NCBI GenBank assembly: GCA_035700225.1
Contig: DASSOT010000044.1
Location: forward strand, 1-10,596
Reading direction: 5' to 3'
DNA length: 10,596 bases
Origin: JANWLD01 sp035700225
GTDB lineage: Bacteria > Patescibacteriota > Saccharimonadia > Saccharimonadales > 2-12-FULL-41-12
Shown: positions 1-5,587 of the stretch, piece by piece
Numbering within the stretch: the first letter of the stretch is position 1
Layout: each line of letters begins with the position of its first letter
Position numbers and translations under genes: made by a program
Notes under the pieces: generated by a model
Databases searched by the model: none
The model's input: only the letters and a program-made list of their open reading frames with translations
Told to the model about the DNA's origin: nothing

Positions 1-489
1 ACCTCGGATAATGCCGCTCAGGATGCTTACCAAGCCTCTCTGCGGACCTGCTATCACGCTTACGAGCTGGCCTCGCAGTTGCTCCTTGCTCGGCAGTGAT
101 GCTAACTGCTTGACGTCTTCGGCTTCCATGAATGTTCCGTCTTCGCTTAATGCTCCGACGAATTCCAAAGACTTGTTCTTTTTGGCGAACTTAGCAAAAG
201 CTTGCGCCGGCGCGACTTCGTCCTCGCTGTTAAAAGCGTAGATGAGCTGGGCATTCAGCCTGGCTGTGTCGATATCCTTGTATTTATCATTCGACTGCAG
301 TGCTTTTATGACCAGGCGGTTTTTTATGACCTTTACCTTGGTTCCGCCGTTTTTCGCGTCTTTGCGCAGTTCCTGAAGTTGTTTGACTCCGGTACCCTGA
401 TAATTTGCTATCACGGTAATCTTGGAGCTATCCAAAAGGTCGCTTACTTCCTTAACTATTTCTTCTTTTTTCGCTTTGTCTAAAGCCAT
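1..489 (-). CDS. rplJ: 50S ribosomal protein L10, 3' end cut by window edge
   Basis: L10 forms the base of the ribosomal stalk: its N-terminal domain binds 23S rRNA (with L11 nearby) and its C-terminal helix carries L7/L12 dimers. The visible 163 codons begin MALDKAKKEEIVKEV and contain the typical L10 pattern of an N-terminal helix, a segment around 'VIANYQGTGVKQLQELR', then 'KVIKNRLVIKAL' and, near the cut end, 'LRGQLVSVIAGPQRGLV'. The family is about 165-180 residues, so only the stalk-binding C-terminus should be missing. The ATG at 489-487 is supported by an AGAGGA Shine-Dalgarno sequence about 8 nt upstream (498-503). It is separated from rplA by a five-gene nucleotide block, unlike the usual rplK-rplA-rplJ-rplL order. 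It has its own promoter and an L10-type leader. rplL presumably lies beyond the left edge (inference). Confidence 0.95.
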   Translation of the reverse strand, partial: MALDKAKKEEIVKEVSDLLDSSKITVIANYQGTGVKQLQELRKDAKNGGTKVKVIKNRLVIKALQSNDKYKDIDTARLNAQLIYAFNSEDEVAPAQAFAKFAKKNKSLEFVGALSEDGTFMEAEDVKQLASLPSKEQLRGQLVSVIAGPQRGLVSILSGIIRG

Positions 490-555
490 GGGATATTTCC
501 TCTTTTGTTATTTGTACGGCGGCCTCGACCTGAGCCGGCGCTGAAAGTTACCATT

Positions 556-582
556 AAAAAATCTTTGGCGATTAACCAAAGA
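556..582 (-). terminator. Intrinsic terminator (attenuator) in the rplJ leader
   Basis: On the minus strand TCTTTGG (576-582), loop TTAATCG, CCAAAGA (562-568) forms a perfect 7-bp stem, followed directly by a run of T residues (556-561). It lies about 70 nt before the rplJ start codon and downstream of the rplJ promoter, so it acts inside the leader rather than at an operon end. Its 5' arm overlaps the strand that closes the L10 leader, which makes it a conditional terminator. Confidence 0.8.
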
Positions 583-660
583 CTGTTTCAAAGCTTAAAC
601 TCGTTGTTTTGCCTCGGCGACTTTTTCAAGCGGTTTCCCGACGTCGCTGTCTTCGGTAAC
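576..660 (-). promoter_or_regulatory. L10 leader (ribosomal protein autoregulatory RNA) upstream of rplJ
   Basis: Read on the minus strand, the transcript begins near 661 and opens with ACCGAAGACAG, followed by helix GCGAC (643-647) / GTCGC (617-621) and then CGAGGC. This succession is what I recall of the L10 leader family. Inside the helix is a small CGG-GAAA-CCG tetraloop hairpin (631-640). The closing strand CCGAAGAC (649-656) can pair over 8 bp (one G-U) with GTCTTTGG (576-583). The latter is also the 5' arm of the downstream intrinsic terminator, so the two structures are mutually exclusive. In Bacillus the L10(L12)4 complex controls rplJL by attenuation at such a leader. Here the same logic is inferred; which state L10 stabilises cannot be told from sequence. 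Confidence 0.82.
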
Positions 661-667
661 TGATAGG

Positions 668-696
668 ATATTAACAGATTAGCCTGATATTTTCAA
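668..696 (-). promoter_or_regulatory. Sigma70-type promoter of rplJ
   Basis: Minus strand TTGAAA (691-696), 17-bp spacer, TAATAT (668-673). Each hexamer is one mismatch from consensus and the spacing is optimal. The predicted start is near 661, just before the ACCGAAGAC of the L10 leader, giving a leader of about 170 nt. The -35 box lies 10 bp beyond the stop codon of the Tmk-ThyX-like gene. Confidence 0.82.
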
Positions 697-706
697 GGGT
701 TTGGAA

Positions 707-3001
707 CTATTTGTTTAAGCGGGCAAGTTTTTCCTGGGTGTAGCGCTCTGCGGCCAGCCGGGTCAATTCCGGGTCTTCGCCCTTGTTCACGAACTTCATA
801 CCGCCGGCTATCAGCGGATGCACTTCGTTTATCAGCTCATACATCTGCAGGGCTATCTTTCGGTAGGAGGGATGGCCTTGCGGACTCGTCCGAAGTTCTA
901 TAAGGTGATAAGCCTCTCTTGCGTTGAAAGTCATCTTCCAGCGCATCCGATGTCCGAGCAGAGTTGCGTACTGGGCCTCTTTTTCATAGCCGTTCTCCTG
1001 CAGGAGGCTGTATAGCTTGAGGCTCAGGTCGAAGCATTTTTCAAATTCATCGCTCAAACCCGCTTCAACTACCAGTTCCGGTATTTCATAACCGTATCTG
1101 GGCGTCAGTATCTGCCAATTCAAATCATCAACCATGCGGTGTCTTTGCAGGTCGCGGAAGATTCCGTAATCACACAATATATCCCAAGAATAGTGCACCT
1201 TCTCAAAGGCCCGGCCGGGTTTATGGCGCCGGTTGTACCTGTCCCCGATATAGCTTTGAATAATCTTCTTCTTTTTACTTAGAGGCCATTTCTGCGCCTC
1301 ATTCCTTATCTCATCCAGAGAAAGCGAGCTGTGTTCGTACAAAATATCCGGTATGATTTCCATTTCATTGCGAGGCCATACGTCTGAAAGCTTGACAGGG
1401 TCGCCGTTGTCGCCGCTAATCTTGTTAGAAAGCAGTTCATCGGCTATTTCACGGGTGTTCTCTCTGGTAAATGCCTTATACCCCATGTTCAAAACGCCAC
1501 GCTCGTTTATATCGACCCTTTCTAAAAATGCCGGTAACACTTTCCTGGCTTCGATTAACAGCTTGCGCCCGACTTCATGCGACTCTGCCAGCTCATCGCT
1601 TAAAAGATGCATGATTAAACTTTCCAGCGCCTGGCCGGACGCGAATATGCCTACGGTTGAAGTCGTGGCCACAGGCAATACTGCTCGGGCAGAATCACAA
1701 GCCTGGGCGCGCGTAGCGCTTTTCCAGGCGTTGTCGCGTTCTTCCTTGGGTACGGAGGAATTCGCACGCACATGGTCTGTCAGTTTGGCCAGCATATATG
1801 AATAAATGGCAAATATCTTATCCATGGTTTCCTCATATGCCAGCCGGACGTCCTTCTTCAGATAGGGCAGTTTGTGGTAGCGGTAGTTACCGTTCTCGTC
1901 TTTCTTATCAAAATATATATAACGGGTGGATTGCTCCAGATATGCCGCCAATCGACCCCATTCCAGCTTTTTGGTCAGGATGTTGCTGGCATTTTCTATG
2001 ACCACGTGCTGGCCTGCCAGCTGTTGTACGGAATCATCACCGTATGCCGTGATTACGCGTTTTAATAATTGCTCGTCTTCATCGTCTTTGTCGCTGAATT
2101 CATCCAGAATCGTTACGCGCATGTCATCTCCGCGTCGGCTCAAGCGTGCCATTGCCGCCGCAATGGTCTGGTGCGAAAGCTTGTCGGTAAAGGCATACAC
2201 ATTATCTTTCGTATTGGTTATAAGAGGCTCCAGATATGAATAGCCCTCGTCGGTTATCGTGACTATGCCGTCATTTTTTTCCAGATAAGGGCTATCCCCT
2301 CCGCTGTTTTTTATCTTTTTTTTTAGTTTTTTCGAAGGTAGATATGGCATCATGGTCTTCCATATCTGGTCATTTATGGTTTCGGGTGGCAAAATACCTC
2401 CCGACCTGGTGCAATCTATCTGCTTGAAATCTTTAGGAAAAAGCTGGCACAGGCTGTCGTAAATCTCGACGGATTTCTTCAGATGCCCCATGTCTTTTTC
2501 ATGGATATCTTTCTTGTTCCCCCGTTTATCGACGTTTTTTATAGCTATTTCCGCCGGAACCCTCAATACCAGGGATATGTCCGGGCGCGGAATCTTAAAC
2601 ATTTCAAATTCTATCTGGTCCAGCCAGATAAAAAAGCCTCTTCTTTGCTCGGCGTTGTTAAACAATGTGCCCTGGTGCGCCATATTGGAACCGGTAAATC
2701 TATCCGCCAGGACTACTTTGCCTTTTTCAAGCGCCTTTCTTATCTTGTCCGCGGTGTGAAACCTATCCATAGCGAAAAACATCGAAGCCGTATATGGCCC
2801 GATGCTTTCTGCTGAACCGAGGTTCCCGGATAAATACTCTTTTATGAAGTAGCTTGAGGGGTTGTCGTATTGAGGGAACTGAAAGGTCTCCACCTCAAAG
2901 CCGTTTTTCTTCAGCCTCTCGGCGATAAGTTTGAACTGAGTTGACTTGCCGGAGCCGTCGGTTCCTTCAAGCGCTATAAAAATTCCTGGTCTATTTTCCA
3001 T
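707..3001 (-). CDS. tmk: Thymidylate kinase fused to a tandem, degenerate ThyX-like region
   Basis: Residues 1-215 are a thymidylate kinase, which phosphorylates dTMP to dTDP in the cytoplasm: P-loop GTDGSGKST (14-21), an FPQYDNP segment (42-48) and the ADRFTGSNMAHQG substrate motif (99-111). After a lysine-rich linker (224-232), residues 250-764 hold two copies of a flavin-dependent thymidylate synthase (ThyX)-like fold. The first has WGRLAAYLEQSTRY (348-361) where ThyX has RHRxxSxNExSxRY: ExS and RY are kept, RHR is lost. It also has the ARAVLP (438-443) segment. The second has RHR (620-622) but then MVDDLNWQILTPRY, lacking the NExS part, followed by a NAREAYHLIELR helix (693-704). Known ThyX is about 220-250 residues and works as a tetramer with sites at subunit interfaces, so the halves might form a composite site or be inactive. 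ATG 3001 has an AGGA Shine-Dalgarno. It lies 41 bp downstream of the dCMP deaminase. I believe similar tandem ThyX-like proteins exist elsewhere, but could not check. Confidence 0.88.
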   Translation of the reverse strand: MENRPGIFIALEGTDGSGKSTQFKLIAERLKKNGFEVETFQFPQYDNPSSYFIKEYLSGNLGSAESIGPYTASMFFAMDRFHTADKIRKALEKGKVVLADRFTGSNMAHQGTLFNNAEQRRGFFIWLDQIEFEMFKIPRPDISLVLRVPAEIAIKNVDKRGNKKDIHEKDMGHLKKSVEIYDSLCQLFPKDFKQIDCTRSGGILPPETINDQIWKTMMPYLPSKKLKKKIKNSGGDSPYLEKNDGIVTITDEGYSYLEPLITNTKDNVYAFTDKLSHQTIAAAMARLSRRGDDMRVTILDEFSDKDDEDEQLLKRVITAYGDDSVQQLAGQHVVIENASNILTKKLEWGRLAAYLEQSTRYIYFDKKDENGNYRYHKLPYLKKDVRLAYEETMDKIFAIYSYMLAKLTDHVRANSSVPKEERDNAWKSATRAQACDSARAVLPVATTSTVGIFASGQALESLIMHLLSDELAESHEVGRKLLIEARKVLPAFLERVDINERGVLNMGYKAFTRENTREIADELLSNKISGDNGDPVKLSDVWPRNEMEIIPDILYEHSSLSLDEIRNEAQKWPLSKKKKIIQSYIGDRYNRRHKPGRAFEKVHYSWDILCDYGIFRDLQRHRMVDDLNWQILTPRYGYEIPELVVEAGLSDEFEKCFDLSLKLYSLLQENGYEKEAQYATLLGHRMRWKMTFNAREAYHLIELRTSPQGHPSYRKIALQMYELINEVHPLIAGGMKFVNKGEDPELTRLAAERYTQEKLARLNK

Positions 3002-3029
3002 ACATCCTGCTTACCCCACCAGTAATACG

Positions 3030-3058
3030 ATTATATCTAAAATTAAGCCAATTGTTTA
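3030..3058 (-). promoter_or_regulatory. Possible internal promoter for the tmk-thyX-like gene
   Basis: Minus strand TAAACA (3053-3058), 17 bp, TATAAT (3030-3035), in the gap and 3' end of the dCMP deaminase gene. The -10 is perfect and the -35 matches 4 of 6. The predicted start near 3023 gives a leader of about 22 nt containing the AGGA Shine-Dalgarno. AT-rich intergenic sequence can produce such matches by chance, and the gene may simply be cotranscribed with the deaminase gene. Confidence 0.45.
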
Positions 3059-3546
3059 CCCACGATGTTCTCAGGATGCTGTTTGTTGTACAAACGATGG
3101 CTGTCCTGCACGAGATAAACTTTTCTTATCCCGGCTGTCTGTATCGCATTCCAGCATGGTTCGCAGGCCCACCAGTGTCCCCAGAGATAAAGTTCTGCGT
3201 CTTTCAGTTCTTTTCTGGGATGATTGTGCAGAGCATCTTCTATTGCCTTGGGCTCGCTGTGGTTTTTCGGGTGGCATCCTTCGCAAAGCTCGTATCTCTG
3301 GCCGGTGGGGATGCCCTTTTTCACCCTTTCACAGCCGAATTTGTCGTGATAATCACTACCGTTGGCGCCTCGGCCGATAATCTCGCCGTTCAGCACGATT
3401 ACCGAACCGGTCGGCATGTTCTGATCCAAAGAATATTTCCTGGCATGTTCCTTAGCAGACCTCATGTATTTATTGTGAGCATCGACGTAAAGAATAGTTT
3501 CGCCCTTAGGCATGTACGGATATTCTATTTGATGATTATTGCCCAT
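3043..3546 (-). CDS. Deoxycytidylate (dCMP) deaminase family protein
   Basis: This is a zinc-dependent cytidine/deoxycytidylate deaminase-family enzyme of 167 residues, a normal length. Zinc ligands and the proton shuttle are visible: HSE (His96, Glu98) and CEPC (Cys128, Cys131), the latter followed by WNAIQTAGIRKVYL, the usual helix and strand after the Cys pair. Upstream, CERVKKGIPTGQRYELC (72-88) resembles the 'C-x-R...sG-x-RYE-x-C' stretch characteristic of dCMP deaminases. The expected reaction is dCMP to dUMP; characterised dCMP deaminases can also take 5-methyl-dCMP to dTMP, which matters given the unusual ThyA-family neighbour. An extra Cys (91) and a small insertion lie before the HSE motif. 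It is transcribed divergently from thyA across 44 bp. No good Shine-Dalgarno precedes ATG 3546, and the -10 box is so close that the mRNA may be nearly leaderless. Confidence 0.88.
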   Translation of the reverse strand: MGNNHQIEYPYMPKGETILYVDAHNKYMRSAKEHARKYSLDQNMPTGSVIVLNGEIIGRGANGSDYHDKFGCERVKKGIPTGQRYELCEGCHPKNHSEPKAIEDALHNHPRKELKDAELYLWGHWWACEPCWNAIQTAGIRKVYLVQDSHRLYNKQHPENIVGKQLA

Positions 3547-3557
3547 TTACCCTAGTA

Positions 3558-3586
3558 ATTATAGGTATTTTTAACTATAATCACAA
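3558..3586 (-). promoter_or_regulatory. Promoter of the dCMP deaminase gene
   Basis: Minus strand TTGTGA (3581-3586), 17 bp, TATAAT (3558-3563). The -10 is perfect and the -35 matches 4 of 6 positions. A start about 7 bp downstream of the -10 leaves only some 4-6 nt before ATG 3546. Its -35 overlaps the -10 of the opposite promoter. Confidence 0.62.
3576..3581 (+). promoter_or_regulatory. -10 box of the thyA-family operon promoter
   Basis: A perfect TATAAT lies 9 bp before ATG 3591. No convincing -35 exists at 16-18 bp (TAGTAA at 3553-3558 is poor). With ATTATAG (3558-3564) it forms a 7-bp inverted repeat with CTATAAT (3575-3581), so the divergent -10 boxes are mirror images and the two polymerases would compete. 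The implied leader is 1-3 nt, too short to include the AAGGA just before the ATG. Confidence 0.5.
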
Positions 3587-3590
3587 GGAA

Positions 3591-4427
3591 ATGGCGAGAT
3601 TTGATTCTATTTACCGGTCCATGTTGAAAGACTTGGGTCAAAAGGGTGTTAAAGAAGTAAACAAACGCACCGGCCACGAAACCGTTTCACTGCCCGGTAT
3701 GAGTTTTTCCGTTGACCTGGAAAAGGACGGCTTTCCGCTCCTGTCGCTTCGCAAGATACCGGTAAAACTGTTCATAGCGGAGCAGATATGGTTCATATCT
3801 GGTACAAGAAAGCCGGAGATATTCCTGCGCAATTACACAAAGATATGGGACGATTTCACTAATCCGGGCGACGTAGTAACGGTAGCTTACGGCTATCGAT
3901 GGCGCCGTCATTTCGGACGGGACCAGCTGGGCAATCTGATAAGCCTTCTGGAAAATGATAAATCTTCCAGACACGGCGTAGTAGTTACCTGGGACCCGGC
4001 CAGCGATGGTCTGGGAGGCGTCAGCAAAAGCAATATACCCTGCCCCTATACGTTCACCGTAAATATAATAGGCGGCAGACTGAATCTTATGAACGTTGTA
4101 AGGTCGAACGATATGATACTGGGTTTTCCGCACGATGTAGCCGGATTTGCATTGCTACAATCCATCCTGGCTCAAAGACTGGGCGCAAAACCGGGTGTAT
4201 ACACGCATGTGATAGCCAACGCGCATGTTTATGATACGCATTACTCGGCCATGGATGAACTGATGAAAAGGCCTGTTGACTCGGAGCCTATCAAACTTAA
4301 ATTGCCCGAAGACAGCTTTTTACGGGCCGAAAACAAGGATGATAGCCTCGTCGAAGAAATTTTTGACAAGCTTTCATCCGGTTATGAGCCCGGTGAACCA
4401 TTGAAAGGACTAAAGATAGTATTATGA
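3591..4427 (+). CDS. thyA: ThyA-family pyrimidine methyltransferase, with dCMP-type specificity residue
   Basis: This 278-residue protein is a full-length member of the thymidylate synthase/dCMP hydroxymethylase family, which transfers a one-carbon unit from methylene-tetrahydrofolate to a deoxypyrimidine monophosphate. Against E. coli ThyA (recalled), it keeps Arg26 (KRTG), Glu64 (AEQIWF), Trp86 (IWD), Tyr100 (AYGYRW), catalytic Cys151 (NIPCP), Arg171-Ser172-Asp174 (RSND), and His212/Tyr214 (AHVY). Two key positions differ. The His after the catalytic Cys is Pro152, and the Asn that selects dUMP (E. coli N177, L. casei N229) is Asp182 in GFPHDVAGF. Asp here is typical of dCMP-acting members such as T4 gp42, and L. 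casei N229D becomes a dCMP methylase. The 4-nt overlap with a DHFR-like gene favours a methylating reaction, which yields dihydrofolate, over hydroxymethylation. ATG 3591 matches the family N-terminus. Plain thymidylate synthase remains possible. Confidence 0.87.
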   Translation: MARFDSIYRSMLKDLGQKGVKEVNKRTGHETVSLPGMSFSVDLEKDGFPLLSLRKIPVKLFIAEQIWFISGTRKPEIFLRNYTKIWDDFTNPGDVVTVAYGYRWRRHFGRDQLGNLISLLENDKSSRHGVVVTWDPASDGLGGVSKSNIPCPYTFTVNIIGGRLNLMNVVRSNDMILGFPHDVAGFALLQSILAQRLGAKPGVYTHVIANAHVYDTHYSAMDELMKRPVDSEPIKLKLPEDSFLRAENKDDSLVEEIFDKLSSGYEPGEPLKGLKIVL

Positions 4428-4918
4428 AGGTCATATTGATTGCCGCCGTAAGCGCCGACGGTTACATCGCAAAAACCTCCAACCATCCTGCCGACTGGAC
4501 CAGCAAGGAAGACAAGAAACTTTTCGTAGAACTTACCAAAAAAGCCGGAGCCATGGTAATGGGGCGAAACACCTACGAAACCATAGGCAAAGCCCTGCCG
4601 GGACGGCTGAACATAGTCTATACGTCAAAACCTCTGGACGACCCAGGTGTAGAAGCCACACAAGAGCCTCCTGACGAGCTTCTAAACCGACTGGAAAAAG
4701 ATGGTTATGATATGCTGGCGGTCTGCGGAGGGCGGGCTGTATATGATCTTTTTTTGAAAAACAATCTTATAGACGAACTTTACATAACTATCGAGCCGAA
4801 ACTTTTCGGAAGCGGTATAAGTCTTGCTAAGACCCTGTCTGAAACGGAGCTTGAGCTCATAGAAAGTAAAAAACTGAATGATGATACACTAAACCTGCAT
4901 TACAAGGTAGTTAAATAA
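4424..4918 (+). CDS. folA: Dihydrofolate reductase-like protein
   Basis: The expected role is NADPH-dependent reduction of dihydrofolate to tetrahydrofolate, recycling the cofactor oxidised by a thymidylate synthase-type reaction. The 164 residues are the usual DHFR length. Visible features are an N-terminal strand MKVILIAAVSADGYIA, a DWTSKED segment with Asp30 near the place of the catalytic acid, MGRNTYETIGKALPGRLNIV (46-65, NADPH-binding region of DHFR) and a CGG (101-103) glycine pair followed by LYITIEPKLFGSGISL (119-134). The last segments and the start also resemble the RibD C-terminal reductase branch of the same fold, so sequence alone does not fully exclude a related reductase. Its ATG overlaps the thyA-family stop (ATGA at 4424-4427), indicating translational coupling. 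Its stop overlaps the next start by one base (TAATG). Confidence 0.82.
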   Translation: MKVILIAAVSADGYIAKTSNHPADWTSKEDKKLFVELTKKAGAMVMGRNTYETIGKALPGRLNIVYTSKPLDDPGVEATQEPPDELLNRLEKDGYDMLAVCGGRAVYDLFLKNNLIDELYITIEPKLFGSGISLAKTLSETELELIESKKLNDDTLNLHYKVVK

Positions 4919-5562
4919 TGTCCGTACTTACCAACAAAGATATATTGGATTATGTAAAAAAGGGCGAAATCGCATTCAGCCCGGGCCTGGATAAGTTTCA
5001 GCTTCAGGCGCATTCCGTGGATCTTAGGCTTGGTTTTACTTTCTTGGTGCCAAAATCATGGTATGTCAGCAAAAACGGGCGCGAACAGATACACATGGAC
5101 TTTTATGCCACGGACAGGAAAGAACATTTCGACATAGTTGAGCTTGAAAAAGGCCAGTTTTTTGACCTTCTGCCCGGCGAGCATATACTTGTTTCATCTT
5201 TGGAATCAGTAAAACTGTCTGATGACCTGATGGCTGTGATGTACCCCAGATCATCGACCAACAGAAAAGGTATCTCCGTAGACCAGACGGGAATTATAGA
5301 TAGCGGTTACGAAGGCCAGCTGGTCATACCCATCCGCAACAACACCCAGTCGCAGACAGTCAGGCTATACCCCGGCGAAAGGTTCTGTCAAATAGTTTTC
5401 CAAAGACTCAGCGAAAAGGTTGAGCCCAGGCAAAGCAGATACCATCGCAAAGACATTATCGAGGGCGTGGATGTAGACAGCCTGGGAAACGAGCGAGAAA
5501 CCGAAATCAAACTGATAACAGCCGGCGATATAAAAGGCTTGAAGAAGAATTACAAAGCTTGA
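4918..5562 (+). CDS. dcd: dCTP deaminase/dUTPase-family protein, probably a dUTPase
   Basis: This 214-residue protein of the trimeric dUTPase superfamily has Dcd-like architecture: AHSVDLRLG (31-39), YPRSSTNRKGISV (109-121) and TGIIDSGYEGQLVIPIRNN (124-142), then YPGERFCQIVFQRL. Dcd deaminates dCTP; dUTPases hydrolyse dUTP to dUMP. In E. coli Dcd the catalytic Glu138 lies in 'GCIVLEFYN'; the aligned position here is Pro138 in 'GQLVIPIRN'. The TGIIDSGYEG segment instead fits dUTPase motif III, with Asp128 as the likely water-activating acid. There is no C-terminal glycine-rich dUTPase motif V; the tail (DVDSLGNERETEIKL) is Dcd-like. I therefore infer dUTPase activity in a Dcd-type scaffold, with deaminase activity doubtful. 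It is the third gene of the plus-strand operon, starting inside the preceding stop (TAATG), and is convergent with rplA, 15 bp apart. Confidence 0.83.
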   Translation: MSVLTNKDILDYVKKGEIAFSPGLDKFQLQAHSVDLRLGFTFLVPKSWYVSKNGREQIHMDFYATDRKEHFDIVELEKGQFFDLLPGEHILVSSLESVKLSDDLMAVMYPRSSTNRKGISVDQTGIIDSGYEGQLVIPIRNNTQSQTVRLYPGERFCQIVFQRLSEKVEPRQSRYHRKDIIEGVDVDSLGNERETEIKLITAGDIKGLKKNYKA

Positions 5563-5587
5563 TTAAGCTATAAAAGGCTACAAAGCT
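5529..5587. repeat. Split direct repeat spanning the convergent dcd and rplA 3' ends
   Basis: TATAAAAGGCT occurs at 5529-5539 and 5569-5579, and TACAAAGCT at 5551-5559 and 5579-5587. The two elements come in the same order both times: separated by 11 bp in the first copy and fused (sharing one T) in the second. The second copy contains the rplA stop codon and its last codons. It looks like a small duplication with an internal deletion at the junction between the nucleotide block and the ribosomal operon. A 5-bp hairpin (AGCTT-GATT-AAGCT) lies between the copies, but without a good T-run. Confidence 0.7.

Noticed and set aside
505..545. GC-rich hairpin just before the rplJ Shine-Dalgarno (CGGC...GCCG) as a second regulatory element
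   Set aside because: The stem is short with a bulge and no known match; it is better treated as part of the leader without separate function.
1353..2243. Several plus-strand frames of 67-150 codons inside the tmk-thyX-like gene
   Set aside because: All are antisense to a continuous conserved coding region and have no recognisable product or good start signals.
4918..5562. Recoded TGA (Gracilibacteria/Absconditabacteria-type code)
   Set aside because: TGA ends several genes exactly where the families end and before the next gene, so TGA is a stop here.
5553..5575. Bidirectional terminator between dcd and rplA
   Set aside because: AGCTT-GATT-AAGCT gives only a 5-bp AT-rich stem and no proper T-run on either strand; not supported as an intrinsic terminator.
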